From Gyrodactylus bullatarudis (Eukaryota > Platyhelminthes > Monogenea > Gyrodactylidea > Gyrodactylidae), in NCBI GenBank assembly GCA_012064415.1, contig SSNU01000215.1, positions 23,432-87,431 on the forward strand: DNA of 64,000 nt, in the 5' to 3' direction. The notes under the pieces were generated by a model. The model was not told where the DNA came from, searched no databases, and saw nothing but the letters and a program-made list of their open reading frames with translations. The position numbers and the translations under genes are program-made. Below are positions 32,441 through 45,552 of the stretch, in pieces. Position 1 is the first letter of the stretch, and the number at the start of each line of letters is the position of its first letter.

Positions 32441-33744
32441 AATTTTTTAAAATTCATATTCTCTTTAATTATTGAAAATTTTGGGATCAAAAAAATGGCG
32501 CAATTTCGAAAGCCAAAAATAGCTCAATTTGAGCCAGATTAATTATCTTTAGGGAAAAACGTCAAAATTATGTCATATTCATTTAGTCAACAGGTGAGTT
32601 TCAAATCAATGGTCTTTAAAAATGTTTATTTAAAGTATTTTTGCATTGCAAACCTTGAGAAATATAAATAGAATCTAGGTGGGTTATCTCAAAATCAATT
32701 TCTACACAGTCTAGTTAAAAAATCTCTTAGCTGACAATACATGAATTATGATTAAGGAATTTATAAGAAAGATCAAGGCCTATTTAAACCATGTAACGAA
32801 TAAATTCTCTCATCAACTCTTTAATGTGTGGATGACAGTGTCTGAAAATAGTTAAGAAATTTTCTATTTTTTCTTATCTTTTCTATAGCTTATTCCTTGA
32901 GAGATGTATACTGAATTGAAATAAAAATTCAGAAGCAATAGATTTGGTTTAACATACACAGCAGTGTTTGTATGTACAGTTCACGCCTCAAAGGTTTACA
33001 AGTGAGATAACACAAGTTTTATTTTCTACGTCGTCTGACTGGATGAAAAGTTTTTAAAAGAAAAACTACTTTTCTTGTTCTTTGTGGAAAGAGGAGAAAT
33101 TTTTCACTTAAAGTTAAGAAAATAAAGTCTTTTCGAATGAAATCATCTCAGGATTTATTGAGAGTCAATTGATAAAAACTAGAGAGCTGATTGATTTGAA
33201 GAGGAGAATTTACCATTTATACAAAGGGGAACTGAATATTTTTTCCCAGGAACAGAAGAATGCTTTGAGCACATGAAATCAAATCTCTTTCATTTAAAAT
33301 GACCCAAAATTTAGAAATTTAAATCTTTTTAAATTTTCCCAAAGTAAAGGGTTATCAATAAAAAGAAATAATGGCGGCTGTAAAAATTTTTTCGAATACT
33401 TTTATGTGAAAAAGTTTCAAAGATAAGGGATTGTCTAAAAATGGAATCATGGAGTTTGTTTGTCTTTGAGTCATTCCAGGATGAAGTAACAAGCCCAAAA
33501 ATTTATTAATTCCAGCTGAGATTATAGGATTTATTATTAACTTGAATTCACTAGCCATCTGTGTTATTATAACCAAAAGAGAGGTCTTCTTTTAACTTTT
33601 ATAGTTGTTTTGCTGCTGGCTGTTTTGAATAGCCAAAATATCCAAGCTTATGATATACCTCTTGACAGCTGAAATGATAAATTTTAGCCTAAAATTGAGA
33701 AAATTAATCTATTCTAAACCTAATCCACAAAAATATCAGAAAAT
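32441..33744. other. AT-rich spacer with one doubtful ORF
   Basis: The only notable frame is 33,355-33,576 minus (73 codons, starting MVIITQMASEFKLIINPIIS). It has a fairly balanced composition but no recognisable domain, no splice context and no relatives in the window. I do not call it a gene. Confidence 0.4.
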
Positions 33745-34025
33745 CCAAATTTTTTTTTGTTAGAAATTTTTATTAAATATATATAATAGACAAAAATAAT
33801 TTAATCTGGACAATCATTATAAAAAATAAGGTTTTTTGAATCTTGAGCGTCTTGTAAAAGTTAAATGAATAAGATATTTTCAATAGTCATTCTGGAATTA
33901 GTGGAGATTAGAATATAGAAGACTCTTAGTATAGTCAAGTTTAGAACGAATATGTGACATAATAGATTTTATACTAGAGAGATTATTACATTCACATAAT
34001 TTACATAGTGAGACGAGAAATTCTG
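33745..34025 (-). mobile_element. LINE 3'-end fragment
   Basis: It matches the 3' part of the LINE at 13,618-14,537: the TTTTTTTGTTAGAAA start of the 3' end and the block AGAATATAGAAGACTCTTAG that encodes the end of the RT ORF. No usable frame remains. Confidence 0.6.
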
Positions 34026-35429
34026 ATTTTCAGTTGTTGGAACATCCGCTCAAGGTCAGTTGGCCAAATTTGAATTCTTTGTCTATCAAAGATCCGAGTT
34101 ATCAGTGTTGAATTGTTGAGCTCAAACGTTGAAAAGGTGGGAAATTGGAATTTTTTCGAAAGTCATAAAATGAATGAATTTCTGTCAGATTCATTTTTTC
34201 AACAACCATGGAATTCGGAGAAAAATATTGAGTTTTTATGAAAATAGTAAATTCTCATCTTCATCTCAACTAGCTTTACATATAGAAAATTGAAACATGA
34301 TTTGTTCATAAAAATGCTGGGGATTTTTGACAAAAATGTGGAAAACTTTCTTTCTTGCTTTCTGCTTTTTTTATAAAAATTTGCAATTTATTGAAACCTT
34401 TCCATTATCTACCATAGATGACTTAAAATAAGTCATTTCTCGAGCCTTATTATTACTTCATTTCACACTTCTGATTATATGAATGAAATTTGTAGTATTT
34501 TTGTGATATAGAATTCATTGTACATTAGTACATCCTTTACCATAGGATATATGATTAGCGGTTCGGATTCCTCCTATTTTCCTTCTTACCGTTGATGTTA
34601 CATCTAAATGAATATTATGATTATTTAAAAAAACTAAAGCCAGATAATTTCTTCCCTGCTTCCATTGTATGTTGGATTTTTTCATATTTTATCAAGGGAA
34701 ATATCAACTTTGAAATATGATCCATAATGATTAATTAGGCGAGGTTTATTTCTTCTTTATTTTTTAAACTACTTGGTATATTCTGCCCTAAAACCTACTT
34801 AGTACTATAAAGGATAAAAGATAATAAAGCAAAAAACAGACATTCTATTCTGTTTTGCTAGTGATTTTGTATTAGGCAACAATTTTTTTGCTTACAATGG
34901 CGAAAACTTTATTCAAGATAGAATTTTACAAGGATTGGACATACTCACTAGTGTGATTTTAGATAGGAACAGGAGTTAAAGAATTTTATTCGCTCTTCAA
35001 CATGCTATCGATATTTATTTTGTACTCTAAGTTTGAGGTCGGCCCATTTAGGTAGATTTTTTGTTATTATAAACCGATTTATCGTTTTATTAGGAAAAAT
35101 TTTTTTTGAAACTATCTGTTGAAGGATCAGAAGTTATTTTTCAAGATCATCAATAGACGAAGAAAAAAAAGGTCCTTGATAGTTTTAGTGCCACAGTCTA
35201 ATGTTTCTATTTTTCGACCATTTTTACTGCTTGAAAATTATTATAACAGGATGATCTGAGATCAGTTAAAATTGACGGTTCTATCAAAAATTCAATAGAG
35301 AAAATAATTTTTTTCAACTTAGTGAAAGTGTTTCGTATGAATCAGTTTCTAAAACATATTCAAAAAATTTTGAGATTTTTGTAAAAATCATAAATTCTCA
35401 AATCCATCGAGAATAGGTGTATTTATTCT
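34026..35429. other. Spacer with interspersed-repeat remnants
   Basis: About 34,080-34,270 and 35,330-35,410 show degenerate pieces of the 46.5-kb type repeat. No gene was seen. Confidence 0.4.
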
Positions 35430-35561
35430 TCGCCATTATAAGAATTGCTCCAGGGCTAATCCAACAATTGAGAATGTTCCAGTCTGGTATGAGCGTGGCT
35501 TTGAATCTGCTCTTGATGTCAGCTCCGATGGAGGTTACTCTCGCTTGAATCCCTTATAAGG
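35430..35561 (+). CDS. Possible terminal exon of an unidentified gene
   Basis: Locally GC-richer DNA with a plus-strand frame ending ...VPVWYERGFESALDVSSDGG YSRLNPL and TAA at about 35,561. The composition (W, Y, E, R, G) is protein-like, and a C-terminal tail of a membrane or signalling protein is conceivable. A second frame is also open over the same DNA, and the acceptor is uncertain (AG near 35,413 or 35,443). No family recognised. Confidence 0.25.
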
Positions 35562-36037
35562 AGATAATTATCTATTGAATAGGTGATTTTTAAGATTTTG
35601 AAACAGTTCCCAGATAAAAATTTAGCTGGTCACTGACTAGTAGTCAGTAAATTTAGATTTTTCAAATTTTTGTTCTTTAGCCTGGTTCATAATCTGATTC
35701 AGCTCTTCATGACGATTCTAATGGTGTATAGAAAATGCATTAAAACAAATTTTTTTCAATCAAAAGATTTGGCAGCTTCATCTCGTTAATATTGAAATTA
35801 TTAATAAGTGAAGAAAATGAAAAATTAAACTGAAAACCTAAACGCCTTAGAATAAAATAGTATACTTGAAAGTAGTGACATCATTTTCTGGTATTGAACG
35901 TCAAAAAATCGAAACTTTGGCTTCATCATGTCATTATCTAAAAAATAAAATCTTGCGAAAATTTAAACTGAATTATTGAATTGTCAAATTTTAATTTCTT
36001 AAATCTACACCTAGTAGTCAGTTTTAAATGAGGTATT
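35562..36037. other. AT-rich spacer, nothing seen
   Basis: No coding frame or repeat boundary recognised. Confidence 0.4.
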
Positions 36038-36292
36038 CCTAGGATCCTGCAGAATGATTCTTATAAATTTAAATCTTGCGCCAAAATATTTAAACTTATA
36101 AATTACTATCAATTTTACCTTAATTTTCACAATATATTAATCATAGAAAGCAATTTTGTCATTATCTATAACAGGCTGCAGTAAATTAACCAGATATAGC
36201 TTTATTATAGAAATATTTAATTTTCTTTTGTTTAAGTTTAATATGAAATTCGTGCAAGATTTATTTTGGTTCTGATTCTGAAGGATCCTAGG
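36038..36292. mobile_element. Small TIR element ending in CCTAGGATCC
   Basis: 255 bp with imperfect inverted ends of about 45 bp, starting CCTAGGATCCTGCAGAATGA and ending GAAGGATCCTAGG. Both sides are flanked by TATT, a possible short target duplication. No coding capacity. Superfamily not assigned. Confidence 0.5.
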
Positions 36293-39200
36293 TATTCCCC
36301 TATGAATGAAGATTAGGATGGAACAAGATCAAGTTTACTCACAAGTATCATTTCACAATCTAGCAAAATAACAATTCTTCCCTTATACTCGTTGAGGTCC
36401 TGACAGCTTGCTCATGAGTTCGAAATAAGCAAATAGTTTTCGAGGAATATTCGAATTTGTGTTTTAGTTAGTTTCGAGCAGATAGTTATTTTTATTTTGA
36501 ATTTATGAAAAACTGCTAGAATCTTAATGAGTATAAAAATATGTCGAAGCCTTAGAAGCAAGACTTTTTCTGTCTTTTTCCTTAAAGTCTCTCATTGTTG
36601 TTTAACATTTTTACATGTATCTTTCCAAAGAAGAAGAACCTGATCATTGTGATTTAACAAAAAAATGATTAGTAGTTTAGTAAGATGTATATTTAGTGAT
36701 ATTCAATTCAGAATAAATCTCTTCAATGAATAAAACACACGCCTTAAAAGTGCAATCTTGGTAGAATATAAGAATTATCCAACATTAAAATGGGGTAAGA
36801 TCCCCCTTCTCTCTAAGAGTGAAGACGGGAAAGAAGGAAAATACATAATAATAATCTGGGTGTATTTTCCTTGATATTTTTCGTTTAAACCATCACAAAA
36901 AATTACACACAATATTTTAATAAACAGATAACTATTCTTGTCTAATTAATATATAGTGTAAGTCTAAATTCTCATTAGAAATTACGTATCTTTCACTGAA
37001 CTCTATTGAATGATACTGTAAATTCTGATTTTTGAGTTGGCGTCATTTTATGAAACTTTGATTTGAATATTTTTATTTATTTCAAAAGCTAATATACAAA
37101 ATTTAACTTTATCTAACAGTATCTAAGCCAATCTGCTAAACAACCATAGTAATTACAAATAGAGCTTTTAGTCTTTCCCAAATTGCATTCCCAAACCTAT
37201 CAATAAGAAGATAATTTTAAAGATGGGAATGATTTTTAAGAAAACCTCGAGTTTTTCATCAAGAATTTGAATTTGTTAAAGATATTTTGGAATCCTACTC
37301 ACGTTGCAGACTTTTACGATTTGAAGAAAAAATTCTAAGAATAATTATTTTTCATGAAAAATAATTTTTCAAATTTCGATTTGGCGCAAAAAACCCATTT
37401 TCTCGAACTTTGAAATGAAAATTTTCATTGATTTAAAAGTTGAAGAGTGATCAAAAGGTGATCAATTTTGGTCAATATGGGACATTACAGATTTAATATC
37501 TCATAAAATATCACATTCGTCAAGTTTATACATTTCTCATCTAGAGATCTAAAAGTTGCTTTAGTTAAAAATCCTTTATCGTTCAAGGAAATAATTTTTC
37601 AAATATCTCTGACAATATTTTAAGGGTTCTTATCCCAAGATGAGAAAATGATCAAGTATCTAAATGACTATTTCACCTAAAGTTTAACTAGGTGATCTAA
37701 ATAAAATTGATGAAAATATATTATATTAGTATTTGACACTTTGGTCCCCTCACAATAATAATAAATGACATCCAATAAGTGTAAGTAGCAGATAAGTGAG
37801 AGAAATCCTTTATTACTTTTTTTTTAAATCCACTACTTCACGAGTCGTCACATTATAATGGGACTAGTTAAATCTATACCTTCAATTCACTACTTTTTTT
37901 TTAAATCATGTGTTCCTCACCACCCTTACCCAACTCATGGCTATTCATTAATTTATTTATGCTTGTCTGGACACACATGAAAAAGTCGGCCCATCATCAT
38001 TCAGATTTGTGATTGAAAATCTTCAACAGCTTCCTTCTTCAACACTTCTTCCTAATGACTAAAAGGACAACAAACAAAGACAGTCAGAAATGAGGAGTAC
38101 ATGTAATGGATTCATCTTCCTCTCAAGATGGCCAGAATAAAGAAAAAACACAATAATTAACCAAGGGGATTATCTTGTACAAAGGAGAAGCTTTTAAATT
38201 TTGGTCGTGATTTTCCTTATCTGATTCTTAACTTTAGTGTGAAAATTATTTATTTTTTGCAAAAATGAAAAAGAATTTTGTCAAGATTGAAAAACCTTTC
38301 GATCCAAAAGCTAAGTAAAACAACAAAATTACTTGAGAAGTGTATAATATACTATAGTAATATCACCTAATTGTAAGCATGTAACTAAAAGGGAATTAGA
38401 TGAGAAATTTAAGACTTGGACAAAAAAGTAAGATGTGTTTAAAATTAAAGAGAAATTTACACAAGAAAGAAATCTTTATGAATATGAAATTTAAAAATAA
38501 ACTTGTAAATTTGGGATCATTTTCTTTCAAATAGTTCAATTTTTTTATAATCAACTCTTTTGTTCTGTCAATGTTCAATTAGTCATTAATTAAATTATCA
38601 AAAAATGATAAATAACTTTTCGGTCAATCACCTTTTGAAGGGTAAAGGGTCCCTGACAATCTTTTTAAATATTCATCATCCACTCTAGTTTTTGTTAATC
38701 TCGGGGATCAAAATTAAATGCAAAAAATTAATTTTAGTTAAAAGCCTCTCATTAAGTTGTCACTTTGGTCAGTCGAATGAATTTTGATCTGTAATACAAG
38801 ATAGTTTTTGACAGGATGGTAACTAAATGGGTCAGTAACTAAATTCAAACAAATTCGATTCCAGAGCTTAACCCTTAAAGTCCCAGAGAATATTTAAAAA
38901 ATTAGATCAAAATCAAGTTGCATAAGGAATTCTATATAAAATCTACTATAAGCAAAGCTTTGAAGATATCTCAAACTACATTACAAACATCTTATCTTAA
39001 AAGGATGAGAAACTTTTGACATCACATGACCCATTTGTTGTTATCATCTTTTGAGATAAAAATTATCTATACCATGTATTCTAGGCAGATAATTTAGATA
39101 TACTCAAAGTGACTGGTGACTAACTAAAGCTAGTTGATATGTGAAGATGAGAATTTAATATTTTTAAAAACAGAAACAAAATTATATTTTGAATCACATA

Positions 39201-39599
39201 CATATAATGAAATTAGCCGAAAATCAGACGACTTCTGGAATTTCGACTTTTCATTTCTTGACCTCAAATTTTCATGTCCTATATTACTGATATATTCGAT
39301 TCCTGTCATCTAATATTTTTTTTGAAATTGCAACATTATATTAAGTAAATTGATATAAATAAGATAAATATGTACAGAGAAATCATAGATGTTCAAAATA
39401 TAGTTTTAAAAAAAAATCATAAAATCCAGAAGCAAGACGAGACATCCTGGGTTTCTGCGGCAGGCACATCCTCTTAAGGTCCTTCAGCAGAATTAGTCTC
39501 TAATACACACTGAATAGAAATTGATTGCAAAGTGTGCAACGACAACAAGCCAGGTGCTAAATTAGTTCAAACTTTTATCTCACAGTCAGAGGTTTAAAA
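36293..39599. other. Spacer with repeat remnants, no gene seen
   Basis: About 37,200-37,450 is a plus-strand copy of the interspersed repeat described at 46,490. A TTAACCCTTAAAGTCCCAGAGA segment near 38,870 resembles one near 58,826. The stretch 39,510-39,597 has a short frame (CKVCNDNKPGAKLVQTFISQ) without further support. Confidence 0.4.
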
Positions 39600-40700
39600 G
39601 GTCTCAAAAAAGGGGTTTATTCAGACAAATGTAAATTAGAGTAAAGAAGAGACAAAGAGTAATCCAGTTTAGTTCTTAAATAAGAGATAATTGATTTTAG
39701 ATCATAAAGGTTATCACAATCCGAGAGACTAAATTTAGAGTCTAAACATCTAAATTGATTAAGGAGAAAGTGGTCCGAGTAGGCTGTATAACGGAGGGAA
39801 TAACATTTACGGATTGGTTCGGAGAAAGAGGCGAAATTTTTAATATGAAAGCCGATCTTCTCAACCATAAGGGATCAAGTCCAGAGATAGAGATTAGTGA
39901 ATTATAGGAATCAATATTGGGAAAACAGGAATGAAGAAATCTGTATTGGATCCTTTCAATGGTTAGCGAATTAGAGTTATTGATATCAGGAAGGAGAGTG
40001 GAAAGGTAATCCGAATGAGGAAGGACAAATTTTTTATAACCTAAGATTTTCAGACCAGTGGAAGAGGAGAATCTATCTCTTCTTGATCAGATTCAAAAGA
40101 GATTTCTCAAACTCTCAAATGTTCCGTTAACAAATTTCCAAAAGATTAAACTTCTCAGACATCGTAGATATTATAGATGTTTAAACATTGCAAAGAATAA
40201 TATATCTGATTTTTGGAATGCTAAAACTTCAAACAGGATCTTAAGGTGTAATCACCCGAAATTAAAAAGACCTGTAAATAACCCCTTAAAATCTCTTTAT
40301 TTTTTTGATAGACTCCCAAGTCTCTTCAATGAAATTGTAAAGAAAAACATTTCATTCAACAAAAAAGATCTGTACAAATTTATTGAAAATTTATGATATA
40401 ATATGACAATAAAGATTATTATTATTATTAATTAAATAGATTAGGGAGTTAATCAGACCTATTTTAGACAAAGGAGCAATTTTTAAGGAAGAATCCAATT
40501 CAAAACCTAGATCAATAGTAGTGTTGACGAACTCACAGGAAGGTGAAGGTTAGAGAGAAAGGTACCATTGGGCAAAAGGAGTTTACACTTAGATCTATTA
40601 ATTCCACCATTTAACTCGTTTAGATCCAAGAGCAGAGATCTAGAATTGAATTTGTATACAATCAGTGTTAGAGAAAAACAATACCGAAAATTGATTGAAT
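39600..40700 (-). mobile_element. LINE copy split by a second LINE
   Basis: Minus-strand relative of the 13.6-kb LINE. The right part (about 40,440-40,700) encodes NGGINRSKCKLLLPNGT, and the left part (about 39,600-40,045) encodes LPHSDYLSTLLPDI and NSLTIERIQYRFLHSCFPNI. Stops and frameshifts show it is dead. Between the parts lies a plus-strand LINE tail at 40,056-40,435. Confidence 0.75.
40056..40435 (+). mobile_element. 5'-truncated LINE insertion with (TTA)n tail
   Basis: An open frame of about 112 codons gives the C-terminus of a non-LTR reverse-transcriptase ORF: LLDQIQKRFLKLSNVPLTNF, then HRRYYRCLNIAKNNISDFWN, ending FNKKDLYKFIENL. A short 3' end, ACAATAAAG and repeated ATT follow. 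Strong 5' truncation and a microsatellite tail are typical of LINE retrotransposition. It belongs to a different LINE family from its host copy and, having no stops, is clearly younger. Confidence 0.75.
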
Positions 40701-41989
40701 ATCGAGGTTCTAGTTCTTCTTAAAAATTTTTAATCTGTGGTCGATTTCGATGAAAGTTTTGATTAGAACCTGAATCCCTCGTCAACATGTAAATAATTTC
40801 AATCAATCATCTCTCATATTTGAGCTTGTGTCCCTTGTATAAATTTTGTGGATATTCATTGTATATTATCAAGTTATCGATAAATGAAAATATTTGCTCT
40901 CCAAATAATAAAAATAACTGAAAGGTAAGAGAAAGTAAGTGAATCTGGTACAAGATAATGCAAAGTTAATTAAATCCATTTCATATCAAACCAAGTGAGA
41001 GAGTAGAAGAATTTGACCACTTATGAGATTTCGGAATATATGGGAAACACTTGAAATTTTGATAGGAATAGAAACCTAATTAAGTATAACAACAAAACAG
41101 ATAGGTTGAAGAAATCTAACAAGAGTGGCGTATGTTTTATTATTATCAAAGACCTAGCATCTTTTCACTTGAATTTCTTCTGATTATCAAGTCTTGATTT
41201 ATACAGCAGTAAGTCATTCGCATCAAGTCTCTACGAAAGGTATCCTCTACTTCAAGATCAAATACATAAATCGGTGTTAATTAATTGTTTTTTGATCTTG
41301 TTCCTTGGAATAGGATAAGCTTTCTTTAATAAATTAACAAGCATTATAGTTGGCAACAAAATTGAGTATCAGAGAAAATCTGAAATCTAAAGACAAGAAA
41401 AAGTCCTTTGACAAACATGCCAAAAGGCTCAGTCAGATTTCAGTCCTAGAAACAGTTGAAGGGAGACAGACTCAATGTTTGCAATATAGGGGGGGGTATT
41501 TTAACTAAAAAAATCGCGTTCAATTTTCAATGAATTTTTATTCATTAAAATACATCTCTGGGATCGAATTAGTTTCAATAAAAATGAACTATTGCAAATA
41601 AACTAGATTGAAGGAAAAAATTAGCTTGAAAGTCTGTGAAGAAGCTGAAAATTAAGACAAGCCTCTTTTAAAAAAATTCTGAAATAAGGTAATCAACTGT
41701 TATAATTTTGTTTCACGTCAAGCCCATTCTTATTAAATAAACAAAAAAGGGATTGAAAATTTCAATTGAATTTTTCAAAACGAAATCAAAGGAATTACCA
41801 TATGTTAACTCGCTCTTATTACAAAGAATAATCATCAATCATATCAGAGTAAAAATTAGGGTATTTTTTGAATCCTGAAAATGCCCCATTTTTGCAACTT
41901 TTTCGAAGATTTAACTAACTACTATTATTATTTGGGATCAAGAATTAGAATTTTACCAAAGAAGTTACAAAAAATATATTATTGGTGTT
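40701..41989. other. AT-rich spacer, no gene seen
   Basis: No coding frame found. A GGGGGGG run lies at about 41,490. The sequence around 41,735 (AATAAACAAAAAAGGGATT) resembles the LINE 3' region at 13,755. Confidence 0.4.
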
Positions 41990-42300
41990 TTGTAAGAAAT
42001 TATAAAAATTGATAAAAATATGTTTTTTAAATGAAAACATTATATTGAAATTAAATGATAGGTAAAAATAATAAATTCAAAGTGATATGATACCTCACAG
42101 ATACAAGGTTAAACTCTATTGATCATGAAAGGTCTCATTACCAGAGAAAATATTCAGTCAAATGAAGATTAGAGTAAAGAAGAGATTTTGTGTAGTCAAG
42201 CTTAGACCTTAGGTGACATGTAATAGATCTCAAATCAAAAGGGAAAATTTATATTCTAGATAACTGTAATATTTGAGAAGAAAATGATAAGAATATGAGG
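41990..42300 (-). mobile_element. LINE 3'-end fragment
   Basis: It aligns with the 3' end of the 13.6-kb LINE, including a TGAAGATTAGAGTAAAGAAGA block followed by CAAGCTTAGACCTTAGGTGA, matching the end of the RT ORF in that copy. No open frame remains. Confidence 0.55.
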
Positions 42301-44640
42301 GTTTTCTTAAAGAGTAATTCTTAATTTCAGGCTAGAAGAGGGAAGCGAAAGTTTTTACAACAAAAGCAGTTCTTTAAACAGGGTCCAAACCAAATATACT
42401 ATGTATAGCAAAAAGAGAACTGTAAGAGTCAATCGATAGAAAGCAAGTTGGATTGGAGAAAATATTTGGTTTCTTGTAAAAACATAGATCCCCAACTTCA
42501 TATCAGCCAACTTTATTAAATGGGTTTTTTGTGAAAAATAATTTAGTCAAAAACTTGATCATCACGCAAACCCATATTATTATTATTGATTCTACATGTC
42601 AACAATATAACAACTATATTCATGGTGTTATTGCAGTCTGTTCCTGTTATTAATCTAATTAATAATAAGGAGGATTTGTAGTGGGACCCAAACAATAGAA
42701 AAGAGTGAGTATGTCGACTGAAACATTTCAATTGAGTTGTCAGGCCAGTTTATCTTTTTATTTTTGACATGTTCCACATGTACTATGTTGAATATCAACT
42801 CTATGTAGTCTTGGTGCTGACATATTTACGATTCTTCATCCTCACACTTGATAGTTTTGTCAATACTTTTCATTGTGTGAATGTCGGTTAAGAATTGGTT
42901 TATTAAAAGGCTTTCTTGTAAGTTGAAATTAATAAAGTGCTGATAGTTAACATGTAGATCAGTTGGCAGATTAATATTCTCGTGTTAATTTATGCATATG
43001 CTCTGAATTGAAGATCTCAACCCTTAACATTTATTAATTGAGTGCATACCGGATTAGGTTTTCCTTGGTCATGGTAAAAGAAGGCAACATGATTTGGATT
43101 TAACTTTTACTAACTTACATTTTCTATATTTTGGAATCAAATTTTAATTTTACACCTTATGATCTTAGCAAAATATTTTGTATTCTTTTGAAAGTAACAG
43201 TTTTATCAAATAGATAATATTTGAAAATTATCATATACTATTATTTTTTATTTATTCTCTTAAGATATTTATTAGACTATACATTTGATTACTGATGATT
43301 GATGAATTTCCTATCGAATGCTTGGTAAACCATGTATTCCCAGAGGCTTTTTAAAATGCTTTATGATAAAAATAACCCAGTGGGAGTTTAAGAAGTGGTT
43401 TGAATCACGATCAAAAAATATTGCTCATGGTTGGAAGAAAAAATCTATGGGCTGTAATTCATCACCTGCTATAGAAAAGCTTACACCTCATCAGAGCAAA
43501 TAACAAAGATGGATTCTAGTAAATTGAATAGAATGAACATTTTTTCAGCATTGCATCAGCATACTGATAATACTTGATTTGAACCAGACATAACAATATA
43601 TTACTCAGTAATATTCAATACTGTAATATCATTTTTCAATACAGTCTAAATCACGAAAAAAGTATTGAGGAGAAGTTATCTGTACGTAACTTGTCATGTT
43701 CTAAGCTGAGAGAGTTGGATCATATATAAAAGTATTTATAAATTTTTTCTTGTGAGTTATTGCTGAAAATCAATCATTTGTATGAGGGGCCTAGGCACAA
43801 ATGAATTATTTTCATGTCTATATTTACGAACGGAAATATCTGAAAAATTTTAATGTTTTCTTCTATTAATGTGATGTTAATGGGGAAAATATAAAGATGT
43901 AATGACTCGATGATCATGATAGAAGCCTGGATATTTTTTATCTCAATTATTATTATACTTTTATCAAGATTTGATTCTTTTTCATCCATAATTATGATAT
44001 AGTCAACAGAAAATCTAATGGTTACCTTGAATTTTTTACCTAGGTCTAATAAAAAACAAAATTCTGTGAGAAAAATTGCAGTTAACATGAATTACTGATA
44101 TTATTAGAATCATTAAACAAATTAAAAGGAGCTGATTATGGCTCAGGATAAAAAATGACCTAAATTCATTTCCGTCCTGACATAGCCAAGCATCTTTTGT
44201 TACTTGCTACGTTGTTTCGATTCGCCTGAATTTCAAAAATTTCTGAAAAAAATTGAATCGGTTTCGAAGATTCAAGGGAATCTGATACTGATATATCGGA
44301 TCAAGATTGCAAAGAAAATTGAAATTTGGCCATCGAGGATGAAAGATACCCGAGATTTTTAAGAACAAGTCAAATTTTGGGTCATTCCCATTCGTGATTA
44401 TCGAAAGATTCAGATGGGTCAATTTCTCACAATGATGACGAATTTCTGAGAACTTGAACTCTTCATCTAATTTTGATCCGAAATATCAGTCGGCTTTCAA
44501 AAAATAATTCAGAATCAACATAATTATTCTGGTCAGGTTACATATTTGGGATGAAAAAAATATTATTTGATGCTTATAACACATGCATGTTTCGAAAGAA
44601 GTCAACAACATCAAATGAGTACGGTATCAAGTATATTATT
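42301..44640. other. AT-rich spacer with short doubtful frames
   Basis: At 43,295-43,503 a 19-codon frame (MIDEFPIECLVNHVFPEAF) overlaps a 61-codon frame (43,318-43,503, QWEFKKWFESRSKNIAHGWK). Both look slightly coding-like, but no domain can be defended. The segment 44,200-44,500 is an interspersed-repeat remnant. Confidence 0.4.
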
Positions 44641-44830
44641 ACTCGATTCTAGACTTATAAGGAAGGTTTGAGAAGAGGTAAATAATAAGTGATAAACGTT
44701 TTACTTTGCCGGGTTTCTTCTAACTTTATCCAAGACTATATATATTTAGTAAATATATATATTTACATTGCATATTTTTATGACCTTTCATTAGTTCAAA
44801 AGTTTGCACTGCTCATGAAGAGATACGAGT
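44641..44830 (-). mobile_element. Hammerhead-like repeat (family C), single copy
   Basis: Same organisation as the 58.3-kb elements, on the minus strand: a GAGCAG...AATG segment, an ATATA-rich part, a decayed core (AGAAGAAACCCGGCAAAG where CTGANGA...GCGAAA is expected), the hairpin TAAAACGTTTA, TC, and the tail to TCTAGAATCGAGTAATAATA. Core losses suggest an inactive ribozyme. Confidence 0.55.
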
Positions 44831-44859
44831 TGATAATGCTGTTTCCAGTAGGCCCTTAA

Positions 44860-45548
44860 CCCTTTCGATACCATAGCTGAACGAATAAAGTTTCAAGCTT
44901 AATTCTCTCACAGAATTACCTAAAATGTGATGATAAAAAACATTTACTAGGACAAAATTTTATGAAAATTTTTTCTTACACATAATTTCATCAGGGTCTG
45001 ATTTATATTGAAAATCCCATCTACTGGTGAGTAATTTAGAGTGAAACTTTGCCAATGAAGGGATTTATTTGTAAGTTAATTGTTTCAAACACTCAATTAA
45101 TGTCAAAAAGGATATCTTTTAAATTTCATTCGATCTTATTACAAAATAACCTAGATATTGAAGATTTAAGGTAAAAATGGGGTTGAAAAATTGCCCCATT
45201 TTCACGAGACTATTGATGGAACTGCTCATTGATTTCATGCATAAAAAATATTCCTTGTTTTGGATTAACTATTTAGCTTCTACGGAAATTAATCTTATTA
45301 TCTCTGAACATTGATAAGTTTAATAATTTCGATCAAAAAGAATTATGAATTAGGGAATTCTACTTCCTTCGGTAAAAGTTCAAATATCTATGGCATTCTT
45401 ATGCCTGGCTAGCAAAAATATAGCATGATAGCAAACTATGATAGTTTGTGATATACTTTCAAAAAATAATCATAAAAAATGTTTCAAAATCATTGAAAAA
45501 AGTCAGTTTGAACATAGAGGTCATATATGACCTCTGGTATCGAAAGGG
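44860..45548. mobile_element. piggyBac-like non-autonomous element
   Basis: 689 bp flanked by TTAA on both sides (44,856-44,859 and 45,549-45,552), with inverted ends CCCTTTCGATACCA(T/G)AG. A TTAA target with CCC-starting ends is the signature of the piggyBac superfamily. There is no transposase frame. Lone related ends occur at 8,447 and about 30,384. Confidence 0.75.
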
Positions 45549-45552
45549 TTAA

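Noticed and set aside
39510..39597. Short frame CKVCNDNKPGAKLVQTFISQ as a zinc-binding exon
   Set aside because: Fewer than 30 codons, no second motif, and located at the border of a dead LINE.
43295..43503. Possible F-box-like fragment (MIDEFPIECLVNHVF) overlapping a second ORF
   Set aside because: The match is short, frames conflict and there is no splice context.
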